64,000 bases of DNA from Staphylococcus schweitzeri. Lineage in GTDB: Bacteria; Bacillota; Bacilli; Staphylococcales; Staphylococcaceae. The notes under the pieces were generated by a model that saw only the letters and a list, made by a program, of their open reading frames with translations, had not been told where the DNA came from and ran no database searches. The DNA lies in assembly GCF_002902405.1 (NCBI RefSeq), contig NZ_PPQS01000025.1, forward strand, positions 1 through 64,000. Direction: 5' to 3'. Numbering within the stretch: the first letter of the stretch is position 1; each line of letters begins with the position of its first letter. Made by a program: the position numbers and the translations under genes. Shown here one piece after another: positions 12,029 to 21,474 of the stretch.

Positions 12029-12187
12029 GAGGTCGGGACAAAAGCGTTTAGGATTTGAGCAGAACCGAACGATGAGCAAAATTGTTTTCCAAATTTTGTC
12101 GAACCGTGAGAGTTTCTGCCGAAAATCCTTCTTTTGGGACGCCGTTAATCGGTTTCCCAGAGCGCAAAAACTTTATGTCTCAACCTC
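12029..12187 (+). repeat. Long folded intergenic element before tsaE
   Basis: A 159-base segment bounded by GAGGTCGGGACA (12029-12040) and the near-complement TGTCTCAACCTC (12176-12187). Inside it AGGATTT pairs with AAATCCT, GCAGAA with TTCTGC, and AAAATT with AATTTT, giving a nested long hairpin. It has higher GC than its flanks and ends only 20 bases before the tsaE start. It resembles the GGGAC-type intergenic palindromic repeats scattered in staphylococcal chromosomes. It may be a leader RNA structure or a small non-coding repeat. Confidence 0.55.
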
Positions 12188-12207
12188 ATATTATAGGAGA
12201 ATCAACA

Positions 12208-12669
12208 TTGATAAAGATAAACAGTTTAGATGAAATGAATCAATTTGCTATGTTTTTAGTTGAACAATTGAAGTGTGGCGATTTGATTTTACTTAATGGA
12301 GATTTAGGTGCAGGCAAAACAACGTTAACGCAATTTATAGGTAAAGCATTAGGTGTCAAACGTACGATTAATTCACCAACATTTAATATTATTAAATCTT
12401 ACAAAGGTACAAATTTAAAATTACACCATATGGATTGTTATCGCTTAGAAGATTCTGAAGAAGATTTAGGGTTTGATGAATTTTTTGAAGATAGGGCGAT
12501 TACAGTTATTGAATGGAGTCAATTTATTAAAGACTTACTTCCTGCAAATCATTTAACGATAAATATTACAACTCTATCTGAAACAAGCAGAGAAATAGAA
12601 CTTATAGCATTAGGTGAACATTATGAAATTATTAAGGAGGAAATCGAACATGAATTCGCTGCTCATTGA
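12208..12669 (+). CDS. tsaE: tRNA t6A synthesis ATPase TsaE
   Basis: 153 residues starting at TTG 12208, eight bases after TAGGAG. The open frame reaches back to 12082 but that part is the folded repeat and is not protein-like. TsaE is the small P-loop ATPase that, with TsaB and TsaD, transfers threonylcarbamoyl to A37 of ANN-decoding tRNAs. The Walker A motif GDLGAGKTT is near residue 33, and the SPTF...HMDCYRLE motifs are typical. It overlaps tsaB by 20 bases, so the two are translated together. Confidence 0.95.
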   Translation: MIKINSLDEMNQFAMFLVEQLKCGDLILLNGDLGAGKTTLTQFIGKALGVKRTINSPTFNIIKSYKGTNLKLHHMDCYRLEDSEEDLGFDEFFEDRAITVIEWSQFIKDLLPANHLTINITTLSETSREIELIALGEHYEIIKEEIEHEFAAH

Positions 12670-13312
12670 TACATCCAATCAACCATTATCAGTGGCAATT
12701 ATGGAAGATGATAAAGTTAGAGCTGAAATAACGACTGATTCAAAACAAAATCATTCAGTACAATTAATGCCAGCAATTAGCGAATTATTTAAGCAGTGTC
12801 AAATAACAAAACATCAATTAGATGCAATTATTGTTGCTGAAGGTCCAGGGTCATATACAGGATTACGAATAGGTGTAACAGTAGCAAAAACATTGGCTTA
12901 TGCCTTAAATATAAAGTTATATGGTGTTTCCTCTTTAAAAGCGTTAGCAGCAACAATTAATAATACAGATAAATTGTTAGTTCCAATTTTTGATGCAAGA
13001 CGAAAAGCTGTATATACAGGTGTTTATCAATGGCAACATAATGAATTGAAAACTATATTAGAAGATCAATATTTGACAATTGAAGATTTACTAACATTTT
13101 TACAAGATTTAAATCAACCTTATATATTTATAGGTAAAGATACAGTACAATTGCAAGATGATTTACAAGGAGATACTGTAGCACAATTACCAAATGCATC
13201 AGTAATGTATCACTTAATAGATGAGCCTTCTGATATTCATACATTCACACCTAAATACCATAAATTAGCTGAGGCGGAACGAAATTGGATCAACAGTCAA
13301 AAGAGCAATTAA
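12650..13312 (+). CDS. tsaB: tRNA t6A synthesis protein TsaB
   Basis: 220 residues, ATG at 12650 after AAGGAGG located inside tsaE. TsaB is the inactive ASKHA-fold partner of TsaD. The N-terminal LLIDTSNQPLSVAI and the VAEGPGSYTGLRIGV segment are characteristic. It lacks the metal-binding HxxxH of TsaD, as expected. It stands between tsaE and rimI, overlapping both. Confidence 0.95.
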   Translation: MNSLLIDTSNQPLSVAIMEDDKVRAEITTDSKQNHSVQLMPAISELFKQCQITKHQLDAIIVAEGPGSYTGLRIGVTVAKTLAYALNIKLYGVSSLKALAATINNTDKLLVPIFDARRKAVYTGVYQWQHNELKTILEDQYLTIEDLLTFLQDLNQPYIFIGKDTVQLQDDLQGDTVAQLPNASVMYHLIDEPSDIHTFTPKYHKLAEAERNWINSQKSN

Positions 13313-13749
13313 ATATTAGAGCAATGACAAATGAAGATGTGCCAAAAGTTTTTGATATAGAGCGTCATAGTTTTAATGATAGCTCATGGACTATTGATGC
13401 ATTTTATCATGAAATTGAACAAAATAACTTTGCGAAGTATTTTGTTTTAGAATTTGAACAACAAATTATAGGTTATTTAGGTTTATGGATAGTGATTGAT
13501 CAAGCACAAATTACAACAGTCGCTATAGATAATCAATATCGAGGCTATGGTTTAGGTCAAATGTTATTAAAATATGGTAAAAATTATGCGAGTCATACAT
13601 GTGATGTAATGAGTCTAGAAGTAAGAGTAAATAATAAAGTAGCACAACACGTATATGAAAATTTAGGTTTTCAATATGGTGGGAAACGTAAAAATTATTA
13701 TGGTGAAGGTGAAGATGCAATGGTAATGTGGGTGAATTTAAATGACTAA
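13285..13749 (+). CDS. rimI: Ribosomal protein S18-alanine N-acetyltransferase-like GNAT enzyme
   Basis: 154 residues from TTG 13285 with GAGGCGG seven bases upstream, inside the tsaB end (28-base overlap). It is a GNAT fold protein: [20 protein letters not shown] carries the acetyl-CoA pyrophosphate loop (Q/RxxGxG/A), and [19 protein letters not shown] is the C-terminal signature. Placement between tsaB and tsaD is the common RimI context in Firmicutes. The true substrate (S18 or others) is not shown by sequence. Confidence 0.9.
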   Translation: MDQQSKEQLNIRAMTNEDVPKVFDIERHSFNDSSWTIDAFYHEIEQNNFAKYFVLEFEQQIIGYLGLWIVIDQAQITTVAIDNQYRGYGLGQMLLKYGKNYASHTCDVMSLEVRVNNKVAQHVYENLGFQYGGKRKNYYGEGEDAMVMWVNLND

Positions 13750-14767
13750 TAATACTTTAATCCTTGCTGTGGAAACGAGTTGCGATGAAACAAGTGTTAG
13801 CGTTATAAAAAATGGTAGAGATGTGTTATCGAATACGGTTTTAAGTCAGATTGAAAGTCATAAACGATTTGGCGGTGTTGTTCCCGAAGTAGCAAGTAGA
13901 CATCATGTTGAAGGTATTACAACAACAATTGATGAGGCTCTTGAAGAAGCAAAAGTATCTATGGAAGATATAGATGCAGTAGCGGTAACAGAAGGCCCAG
14001 GATTAATTGGAGCGTTGCTAATTGGAGTAAACGCAGCTAAAGCATTAGCGTTTGCATATGATAAACCATTAATACCGGTTCATCATATTGCAGGACATAT
14101 TTATGCTAATCATATTGAAACACCATTGACATTTCCACTTATTGCACTCATTGTTTCAGGTGGTCATACAGAGTTAGTTTATATGAAAGATCATTTGACA
14201 TTTGATGTGATAGGTGAGACTCGTGATGACGCGGTAGGTGAAGCTTATGATAAAGTGGCGCGAACAATTGGGTTAAGTTATCCAGGTGGTCCGCAAGTTG
14301 ATCGTTTAGCTGCAACTGGTGAGGATACGTATTCTTTTCCTCGAGTATGGTTAGATAAAGATAGTTATGATTTTAGTTTTAGTGGCTTAAAAAGTGCTGT
14401 AATTAATCAGTTGCATAATCAACGACAAAAAAATATTCCAATTATTGCAGAAAATGTAGCAACTAGTTTTCAAAATAGCGTCGTAGATGTATTAACTTAT
14501 AAAGCAATTCAAGCTTGTAAAGACTATGGAGTGCAACGATTAATAGTTGCTGGAGGTGTTGCAAGTAACAAAGGATTACGTCAATCATTAACAAATCAAT
14601 GTAAAGATAATGATATTGAATTAACAATACCGAGTCCTAAATTATGTACAGACAATGCGGCCATGATAGGTGTTGCCGGTTACTATTTATATCAACATGG
14701 TAAATTTTCAGATTTAGCACTAAATGGGCATAGTAACATCGATTTAGAAGATTATTCTATTGAATAA
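13742..14767 (+). CDS. tsaD: tRNA N6-threonylcarbamoyladenosine transferase TsaD
   Basis: 341 residues, overlapping rimI by eight bases. It is the catalytic ASKHA subunit of t6A synthesis (older name Gcp). The metal-binding HIAGH motif is near residue 112; the ATP-site segments [18 protein letters not shown] and [12 protein letters not shown] are present and the length is normal. t6A at position 37 is needed for accurate decoding and is essential in staphylococci. It closes the four-gene operon, with a strong terminator behind it. Confidence 0.97.
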   Translation: MTNNTLILAVETSCDETSVSVIKNGRDVLSNTVLSQIESHKRFGGVVPEVASRHHVEGITTTIDEALEEAKVSMEDIDAVAVTEGPGLIGALLIGVNAAKALAFAYDKPLIPVHHIAGHIYANHIETPLTFPLIALIVSGGHTELVYMKDHLTFDVIGETRDDAVGEAYDKVARTIGLSYPGGPQVDRLAATGEDTYSFPRVWLDKDSYDFSFSGLKSAVINQLHNQRQKNIPIIAENVATSFQNSVVDVLTYKAIQACKDYGVQRLIVAGGVASNKGLRQSLTNQCKDNDIELTIPSPKLCTDNAAMIGVAGYYLYQHGKFSDLALNGHSNIDLEDYSIE

Positions 14768-14769
14768 AT

Positions 14770-14850
14770 AAACGTCAGTTATTAACATGTTAACGGTGAA
14801 CCAGTTTTAAATGGTGCATCATCATTGTCATGTGATAACTGACGTTTTTA
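14770..14850. terminator. Bidirectional terminator between tsaD and MutS-like gene
   Basis: AAACGTCAGTTAT and ATAACTGACGTTTTT close a long stem with an inner loop of about 50 bases; T runs lie on both sides. The genes converge here. Confidence 0.85.
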
Positions 14851-14866
14851 TGTTTAATTTTATATG

Positions 14867-16477
14867 CTAAATTTTCGGCACATTATCTTTTGCACGTTGA
14901 TATATTTGTTCAGGAAAAGAAGTGATTCTTAGTAGCTCAATGGCATTGCGTGTATTGGCTTTTCCAGGTTTAATCTTATAGTCAAAATGAATTTTATTAT
15001 TTTCTATAACTTCATTAAAATGATAATTCGAATATTGATGTTTTAATAATTCAGCTAACTCTATGTCATGTGTGGCAGCTATGATCTTAAAGTTAGGTTT
15101 TTGATTTAAAAATGATAAAACTGATTCAGAAGCAGCAATTCGTTCAGTTGTATTGGTGCCTTTGAAAATTTCATCAATAAAGCAATATATATTTTGATTT
15201 CCAGAAATATTGACGATTCGCTTAATTGACTTTAATTCTGCCATAAAGTAACTATCACCAGATAATACACTATCGGCATTTGCCATAGATGTGAACACGT
15301 TACCCGGTTGATATACAAACTTGCTTGCCGTAACTGTATGAGTTGTTTTTGCAAGTATAATATTTATCGCAATAGCTTTCATAAATGTAGATTTTCCAGA
15401 TGCATTAGACCCGGTTAATAATATATTTTGTGATAATGAAAAATCATTTGCAATAGCATTTGAAATGAGTGGATGCGTTAATTCAGTGAATTCAATACTA
15501 TTTTTAGTTTCATCAATTTGCGGTTCTGTATAAACATCTAAAGTTCTTCGATACATAGCTAACGAATAATGGTTATCTAACTCTGCGATATAATCAAAAC
15601 AGTTTTTCAGCTCTTTCATATGTGTTGTATAGCTTTTTTGAATTGTATGGAATAAAAGATAATCAAGCATGAAAATGAGTTTAAATAGTTTAATCACCAT
15701 GGCACCAATATCTTCTTCGTTTACTTCAGCTAAAACATTTGTAAGGTGGCGAGCCGTTTTAAAATGTTTAAAATTGACCTCTGGTTGTGGCGCATGTTTA
15801 ATTTTTGAAATAGCATAGCCATGTTTTAAAACATTTGATGCATAAAAAATTGATTTTAAGTCATCCTCATATGTACGCTTTAAAATAGCAGATAAAATGA
15901 TATTAAATAAACAGCTTAATAGAACTAACAAAACACCAACTTGTGCATTAATAAAAATAATTGCGAATGTAATGATAGGTAAAAACGGACAAAGCATTAT
16001 GAGTGTTTGACGTTTTACGGGTGAAATTTGATCTGGAAAAGTTGGATAAACTGATTTACCTAACAAAGCTAAATGAAAAGTTACATGCTGTCTAAATTCT
16101 GTGTTGCCATTAAATAAATTGAGTAATGATTTATTAGTAATTGATAGCATACCACGTAAACAACTGTAAAGTTTCATTTCGCCAATAGCTGTTAAATTAT
16201 AGTTCATCTGGTGAAATATCGCAGACATATTTAAATCTGACCAGGTTTTATCATCAATTAATGTGTGAGGTTTGTAGTTGTCCTTATAAAGTTGATATTC
16301 ATAGTCGTAATGTGAATTTGGTCTTATAAAAGTTTCTATCGGAGAAATAGTTTGCCATAATGTTTCCATAGATTTAAACAATTTTTGACGAGTCAAATAT
16401 CGTCCAATAATTCCTACAATTGAAGCGATTAATATTACTGCAACGACAAATATTAAAAACGTTTGATTTGTGCTCAT
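14867..16477 (-). CDS. Membrane-anchored MutS-family ATPase
   Basis: 536 residues. The C-terminal third is a MutS domain V ATPase: Walker A TGSNASGKST near residue 352, Walker B CFIDEIFKGTN near 430, and THD in IIAATHDIE. There is no MutS mismatch-recognition domain. The N-terminus is a membrane helix (residues 8-25), and two hydrophobic stretches around 160-195 look like a helical hairpin in the membrane. The family is annotated as a MutS-related protein in Firmicutes and its job is unknown; canonical mismatch repair is unlikely for a membrane protein. It sits convergent with tsaD. Confidence 0.85.
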   Translation of the reverse strand: MSTNQTFLIFVVAVILIASIVGIIGRYLTRQKLFKSMETLWQTISPIETFIRPNSHYDYEYQLYKDNYKPHTLIDDKTWSDLNMSAIFHQMNYNLTAIGEMKLYSCLRGMLSITNKSLLNLFNGNTEFRQHVTFHLALLGKSVYPTFPDQISPVKRQTLIMLCPFLPIITFAIIFINAQVGVLLVLLSCLFNIILSAILKRTYEDDLKSIFYASNVLKHGYAISKIKHAPQPEVNFKHFKTARHLTNVLAEVNEEDIGAMVIKLFKLIFMLDYLLFHTIQKSYTTHMKELKNCFDYIAELDNHYSLAMYRRTLDVYTEPQIDETKNSIEFTELTHPLISNAIANDFSLSQNILLTGSNASGKSTFMKAIAINIILAKTTHTVTASKFVYQPGNVFTSMANADSVLSGDSYFMAELKSIKRIVNISGNQNIYCFIDEIFKGTNTTERIAASESVLSFLNQKPNFKIIAATHDIELAELLKHQYSNYHFNEVIENNKIHFDYKIKPGKANTRNAIELLRITSFPEQIYQRAKDNVPKI

Positions 16478-16600
16478 ATATAACTCCTTATATTATTTGA
16501 ATTATTATAAATAACCAGTTTAATAATATTATTATTTCATAGTTGAGATTAATAAACAAAGATATTTTAAAAAACCAATGTCAATAGGGAACATGCGTAC

Positions 16601-16740
16601 TTATCAACAAAGCGTGCATAACTTGTGGACAACTGATGTGGATAATGGATTTTTTTGTGGATATTAAGTGGGAAAAGGAAAAAATAATTGTGTGATAGTG
16701 TCAATTTACTTGTGGATAACTAGGGTAACTTTGTGGATAG
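16601..16740. promoter_or_regulatory. DnaA-box cluster
   Basis: Two perfect boxes, TGTGGATAA at 16637-16645 and 16711-16719 (complement of TTATCCACA). Four more have one mismatch: TTATCAACA 16601-16609 in the opposite orientation, TGTGGACAA 16624-16632, TGTGGATAT 16656-16664 and TGTGGATAG 16732-16740. Five share one orientation. Chance alone would give far fewer in 140 bases. In Bacillus subtilis a DnaA-binding cluster lies between gcp (tsaD) and ydiF (ABC-F), the same neighbourhood, so this is probably a conserved titration or regulatory site. Confidence 0.82.
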
Positions 16741-16793
16741 CTATTATATCAACATTCTTAATGTGAATAAAAAAACTTGAAATTTGTTTTAAA

Positions 16794-16830
16794 ATAACTC
16801 TAACTAATGACTTTTCACAGTTAGAGTTAT
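16794..16830 (-). terminator. Terminator of the ABC-F gene
   Basis: Perfect 12-base arms ATAACTCTAACT (16794-16805) and AGTTAGAGTTAT (16819-16830), followed on the minus strand by TTTTAAAAC. Confidence 0.85.
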
Positions 16831-16838
16831 GGATATTT

Positions 16839-18767
16839 TTATAATTTTTGTTGTAATTCTTCCCAATTTGTCATGGCTTGTTCTAATTTTTGTTCGCTTT
16901 CTTGTTTTTGAATGGCTAATTCGTTTGCTTTTTTAGGGTTACTGTAAATATCTGGTTGAGTTAATTGTTCATCGATCAAAGCTATAGCTGCTTCTAAAGA
17001 TTCTATTTCGTTCTCACAATCATTAATTTGTCTTTCTAGTTTTCGCTGTTCACGCCTTTGTTCTTTTTGATTATGATACGAGGAATACTCAGACGACTTT
17101 TCAGGTGATTCGTTATTAACAGACATTTCATCTTGTTGTGCTTTTATTGCAGCAGCTTCTTCCACTTTTTCAATATAATATTGATAATCTCCAAGATACA
17201 TTTTCCCACCATCTTGGGTTAAATCAAATACTTTATTGGCTAATTGATTTATAAAATAACGATCGTGAGAAACAAATAATATTGTTCCTTCAAAATGTTG
17301 AAGTGCTTGTTCTAACATTTCTTTTGAATCGATATCAAGATGATTGGTAGGCTCATCTAAAATAAGTACATTGTCACGTTGTAACATTAGAAGTGCTAAC
17401 TGTAATCTTGCTTTTTCGCCACCTGATAAATCATTGATAATTTTTTTGACATCATCTTGTACGAATAAGAAACGTCCAAGTACGGCACGTACATCTTTTT
17501 CATTCATTAAAGGATATTGATCCCATACGTAATCTAAAATGGTTTTATTAGATTTAAATTCAGCTTGCTTTTGGTCATAATAACCAATTTGCAAATTTGC
17601 TCCAAAGGTAATATTGCCACCAAGTGCTTGTTGTTGATTAGCGATAGTTTTAATCAATGTTGATTTTCCAATACCATTAGGCCCGATAATAGCAATATGG
17701 TCACCTTTTGAAACTTCAATGTTAATAGGTTGGGTAATAGGTGTTTGGTAACCAATTTCTAAATGTTTAATGTACATGACATCATTGCCTGTATTACGGT
17801 CAAAGCTGAACTGTATATTAGCACTTTTAGCATCTAACATTGGTTTATCAATGCGTTCCATTTTTTCTAAAATTTTACGTCTACTTTTTGCCATGCCACT
17901 TGTAGAAGCACGTGTAATATTCTTCTCAACAAATGTCTCTAAACGTTTAATTTCTTCTTGTTGATTTTCATATTCTTGCATCCGCTTTTCATAATATAAA
18001 TCGCGTTGCTTAATAAACTGATCATAGTTACCAATATAGCGTTTGACGTCACCGAGGGCTACATCATAAATTTGAGTTACAATTTTGTCTAAAAAGTAAC
18101 GATCGTGACTGATAATTACGATTGCACCTTTAAAGTAGCGTAAATAATCCTCAAGCCACTTAGTTGTTTCTAAGTCTAAATGGTTAGTAGGCTCGTCTAA
18201 AAGTAATAAATCAGGTTCATTTAATAACATTTGAGCTAATGAAAGGCGTGTTTTTTGGCCACCACTAAAGTCGTTAATGGGCTTGTTAAAATCAGCTTCA
18301 GTGAAATTTAAGCCATGTAATACAGTTTTAATTTTACTCTCATATTGATAGCCATCTAACTGTTCATATTGATTTGATAAAGATTCATATCGTGACATAT
18401 GAGCTTTATATGAATCACTAACATAATCATTTGCGTGTTTAGCTAACCAATCGGTTTCTTCTTTAATTAATTTTTCCATGCTTTTAATATGTTCAAATGG
18501 TTTGGACATTTCTTCAAAAACCGTTGCATTAGAGTTTAGTGTCATTTGTTGAGTTAAATAGCCAAGCTTTAGATTTTTGATTTTGGACAAATTTCCTGAA
18601 TCGTAGTTTTCTACGCCAGCTATAATTTTCATTAATGTTGATTTACCGGCACCATTTCTTCCTACTATCCCAATTCTTTCACCTGTTTTTACTTCAAAAT
18701 CAACATCAGTAAATATATCTTCACCATCGAACGATTTTGATATATGATTAAGTTGTAAAAGTATCAT
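16839..18767 (-). CDS. ABC-F family ATPase (YdiF-like)
   Basis: 642 residues with two ATP-binding cassettes and no membrane segment. Cassette 1: Walker A GRNGAGKST near 37, signature FSGGQKTRLSLAQ, Walker B LLLLDEPTNHLD. Cassette 2: GPNGIGKST near 356, LSGGEKARLQLA, VLILDEPTNHLD. They are joined by the charged linker (about 240-300, RASTSGMAKSRRK) that defines ABC-F proteins acting at the ribosomal E site. The C-terminal 100 residues are a predicted coiled coil. It resembles the housekeeping YdiF type rather than the antibiotic-resistance types Vga or MsrA. It is divergent from rex. Confidence 0.93.
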   Translation of the reverse strand: MILLQLNHISKSFDGEDIFTDVDFEVKTGERIGIVGRNGAGKSTLMKIIAGVENYDSGNLSKIKNLKLGYLTQQMTLNSNATVFEEMSKPFEHIKSMEKLIKEETDWLAKHANDYVSDSYKAHMSRYESLSNQYEQLDGYQYESKIKTVLHGLNFTEADFNKPINDFSGGQKTRLSLAQMLLNEPDLLLLDEPTNHLDLETTKWLEDYLRYFKGAIVIISHDRYFLDKIVTQIYDVALGDVKRYIGNYDQFIKQRDLYYEKRMQEYENQQEEIKRLETFVEKNITRASTSGMAKSRRKILEKMERIDKPMLDAKSANIQFSFDRNTGNDVMYIKHLEIGYQTPITQPINIEVSKGDHIAIIGPNGIGKSTLIKTIANQQQALGGNITFGANLQIGYYDQKQAEFKSNKTILDYVWDQYPLMNEKDVRAVLGRFLFVQDDVKKIINDLSGGEKARLQLALLMLQRDNVLILDEPTNHLDIDSKEMLEQALQHFEGTILFVSHDRYFINQLANKVFDLTQDGGKMYLGDYQYYIEKVEEAAAIKAQQDEMSVNNESPEKSSEYSSYHNQKEQRREQRKLERQINDCENEIESLEAAIALIDEQLTQPDIYSNPKKANELAIQKQESEQKLEQAMTNWEELQQKL

Positions 18768-19020
18768 TCGATCTTCACCTTTCGTATTTCGTCAATTAGT
18801 TTTAGTTTACGATTTCAATCGTAATCATTACATTAATAACTATTTTACAGCATAAAACGCCGTCATGAAACTAAGATATTTATTTTTAAAATTCAATAAT
18901 GTATAATATTTAGGTATTCATTGTAATCAATTATTTGTTTTTTAATAATCTAACAACTACGCTCTAACTCGTTTGAATACATAGATATTATTCATTCAAA
19001 CACGAAGGAGGAAATAGCGA

Positions 19021-19656
19021 ATGAGTGACCAAGTTAAAATTCCTCGAGCAACTTTAAAACGTTTACCGTTATATTATAGATTTGTGAGTTCATTAAAATC
19101 TAAAGGTATAGATCGTGTGAATTCAAAAGCGATTAGCGATGCGTTACAAATTGACTCGGCAACAATTCGTCGTGATTTTTCATATTTTGGCGAATTAGGT
19201 AAAAAAGGGTACGGATATAATATTGATAGTTTATTAGATTTCTTTAAATCTGAACTTAGCGAAAGTGATATGATAAAAATCGCAATTGTCGGAGTCGGGA
19301 ACCTAGGAAAAGCATTACTCACATATAACTTTTCAATTCATGATGATATGACTATTACTGAAGCATTTGATATCAAAGAAGATATTATTGGCCAAAAAAT
19401 TGGAAATGTAATTGTAAAAGATAATGATGAATTAATAGCGACATTAAAGAAAGAAGAAATAGATGTTGTAATCTTAACAACACCAGAGAGAGTGGCCCAA
19501 AAAGTAGCAGATGAACTCGTTCAAGCTGGTGTAAAAGGTATATTAAACTTTACGCCTGGCAGAATAAATACGCCTTCAGATGTACAAGTACATCAAATTG
19601 ACTTAGGTATAGAATTACAGTCATTACTATTCTTTATGAAAAATTACAGTGAATAA
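19021..19656 (+). CDS. rex: Redox-sensing transcriptional repressor Rex
   Basis: 211 residues, ATG after AAGGAGGAAATAGCGA. N-terminal winged helix (residues 5-75, [20 protein letters not shown]) and a Rossmann NAD(H)-binding domain ([13 protein letters not shown] near residue 92). Rex senses the NADH/NAD+ ratio and represses fermentation and anaerobic respiration genes when NAD+ is high (established in S. aureus). The C-terminal swap helix is intact. No clear Rex operator was seen in its own promoter. Confidence 0.97.
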   Translation: MSDQVKIPRATLKRLPLYYRFVSSLKSKGIDRVNSKAISDALQIDSATIRRDFSYFGELGKKGYGYNIDSLLDFFKSELSESDMIKIAIVGVGNLGKALLTYNFSIHDDMTITEAFDIKEDIIGQKIGNVIVKDNDELIATLKKEEIDVVILTTPERVAQKVADELVQAGVKGILNFTPGRINTPSDVQVHQIDLGIELQSLLFFMKNYSE

Positions 19657-19707
19657 ATGTGATGTAGCTTTAAAGATTAACCTTGTTATATCTTAAATTA
19701 TTTTTGA

Positions 19708-19735
19708 AGTCTGGGACGATGTCTCAGGCTTTTTC
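19708..19735 (+). terminator. rex terminator
   Basis: AAGTCTGGGAC, loop gat, GTCTCAGGCTT and a T run; the stem uses two G-U pairs. Confidence 0.75.
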
Positions 19736-19952
19736 TAATTGAAATTGAAATATAAGTGGTAAATTGTTATATTGTTAAGTTTAAATACAAGTTAGTAATC
19801 ATATGTTTATATTAAACAATCAATACAAGAACTATTGGTTACAGTTAGATAACATTATATTGTATAGCAAAAATGTTGTGTATAAGGTTGAAAATGAAGA
19901 AGTCATCGCCTATAATACATACTAAACTTATCGGAAATGAGGGGTTAGGACG

Positions 19953-21032
19953 ATGTGGATGATTTTTAGTGGCTTAACAGTTGGGGGACTTTTAGGCTTT
20001 GTCATGCAAAGAACAAGATTTTGTTTAACAGGTGGCTTTCGAGATATGTATGTGCAAAAGAATAATAAGATGTTCTATGCATTATTAATCGCTATTACAA
20101 TTCAAAGTATCGGACTATTAATTTTGACGGCAACTAGCGTTTTACAAATTCCTACACACAGTTTTCCAATTTTAGGAACAATTATTGGCTCATTTATATT
20201 TGGAATTGGAATTGTACTTGCAGGTGGATGTGCAACTGGTACTTGGTATCGTGCCGGCGAAGGTTTGATAGGAAGTTGGATTGCCTTAATTTTATATGCT
20301 ATTACTGCTGCAATAACTAAGACAGGAATTTTAAAACCAGTAATGCATCAACTTAATCAATCAACGAATGTGAACAGTGATATATCTCAAACGACTGGTA
20401 TACCTTTTTGGGTGTTAGTAGTATTATTATCTATCATTACTATTGTACTTGTAGTTAAGACACTAAATAATAATAAATCAAAAGTAGCAATTCCTAAATT
20501 GAAGCAACAATATACAGGTATCAGACATTATCTGTTCGAAAAGAGATATCATCCATTTATAGCTGCAATTGCAATAGGGCTTATTGCTTTATTAGCATGG
20601 CCTATGAGTACATCGACTGGTAGGAATGCAGGGCTTGGAATTACAACACCATCAGCAAATTTAGTACACTTTTTAATTACTGGCGAAACAAAATTTGTTG
20701 ACTGGGGTGTTCTATTAGTTTTAGGGATATTTATAGGTTCTTATATTGCAGCTAGAGGATCAAAAGAATTTAAATGGCGTTTACCTGATAAGATTACGAT
20801 TCGCAACAGCGCTCTAGGTGGTATATGTATGGGATTCGGCGCTTCAGTAGCAGGCGGATGTTCAATAGGTAATGGTCTTGTCGAAACGGCTATGATGACT
20901 TGGCAAGGTTGGATTGCGTTAGCAGCGATGATTGCTGGCGTTTGGACAATCAGTCATTTTATGTTTGTTCGTCCAATGAAGAAGGTGCAACAACAAGTTG
21001 ATAAGGTGCAACAACATACACATGTAGTATAA
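19953..21032 (+). CDS. tsuA: YeeE/YedE (TsuA-like) thiosulfate/sulfur-compound transporter
   Basis: 359 residues, about nine hydrophobic segments. The three conserved cysteines of the TsuA family line the expected substrate path: C24 (RTRFCLTG), C93 (LAGGCATGTW) and C303 (VAGGCSIGNG). TsuA proteins import thiosulfate with help from a TusA-like partner, and such a gene (21107) follows 74 bases downstream. Together they probably feed sulfur to cysteine synthesis or persulfide transfer. The family assignment is firm; the exact substrate is inferred. Confidence 0.88.
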   Translation: MWMIFSGLTVGGLLGFVMQRTRFCLTGGFRDMYVQKNNKMFYALLIAITIQSIGLLILTATSVLQIPTHSFPILGTIIGSFIFGIGIVLAGGCATGTWYRAGEGLIGSWIALILYAITAAITKTGILKPVMHQLNQSTNVNSDISQTTGIPFWVLVVLLSIITIVLVVKTLNNNKSKVAIPKLKQQYTGIRHYLFEKRYHPFIAAIAIGLIALLAWPMSTSTGRNAGLGITTPSANLVHFLITGETKFVDWGVLLVLGIFIGSYIAARGSKEFKWRLPDKITIRNSALGGICMGFGASVAGGCSIGNGLVETAMMTWQGWIALAAMIAGVWTISHFMFVRPMKKVQQQVDKVQQHTHVV

Positions 21033-21106
21033 ATTTGAGGAATTTCAAGAACATTAAAATAGAAAAATTACATTTAATAATTTAATTAAAAAGAGGAGTA
21101 ATAATT

Positions 21107-21331
21107 ATGATACATGAATTAGGTACAGTTGGTATGGTGTGTCCATTTCCATTGATTGAAGCGCAAAAGAAAATGGCAACATTATCATCTGGAGAAGAAT
21201 TGAAAATTGATTTTGACTGCACACAAGCGACTGAAGCTATCCCGAATTGGGCAGCAGAAAATGGATATCCGGTAACTAATTTCGAACAAGTTGACAATGC
21301 TTCTTGGACGATTACAGTTCAAAAAGTATAA
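21107..21331 (+). CDS. TusA/YeeD-like sulfurtransferase
   Basis: 74 residues, start behind AGAGGAGTAATAATT. The TusA-family CPxP motif is present as C12-P-F-P, where the cysteine carries persulfide sulfur. The neighbour is a YeeE-type transporter, so this is the YeeD/TsuB role (accepting sulfur from imported thiosulfate) rather than TusA of tRNA thiolation. Same operon as the transporter, and followed by a terminator. Confidence 0.9.
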   Translation: MIHELGTVGMVCPFPLIEAQKKMATLSSGEELKIDFDCTQATEAIPNWAAENGYPVTNFEQVDNASWTITVQKV

Positions 21332-21365
21332 CGATATCTATTGTTTGCTAAAAATTTACATTAAG

Positions 21366-21410
21366 AAGGCTATTTTCTCTGTAATAAATGTGAGAAAGTG
21401 GCCTTTTTAT
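21366..21410 (+). terminator. Terminator after the TusA-like gene
   Basis: AAGGCTATTTTCTC and GAGAAAGTGGCCTTTTT form a stem with a small internal mismatch and a T tail. Confidence 0.8.
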
Positions 21411-21474
21411 TATGGAAATACTAGGGGAAACGCAAGTCTGAATTGAAAGTTGTGTCATATTTTATTTCAATATA

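Larger units (their letters stand above)
16478..16838. other. Intergenic region holding the DnaA-box cluster
   Basis: 361 bases with no gene. AT-rich 5' flank of the MutS-like gene, then six DnaA-box-like 9-mers (separate entry), then the terminator of the ABC-F gene at 16794-16830. Confidence 0.75.

Noticed and set aside
11888..12079. 63-codon minus-strand frame upstream of the ilv leader
   Set aside because: Overlaps the CodY/promoter flank and the folded element, low-complexity hydrophobic translation, no ribosome site.
12082..12207. N-terminal extension of the tsaE frame
   Set aside because: It is read-through of the folded intergenic element; no ribosome site, and TsaE homology begins at the TTG at 12208.
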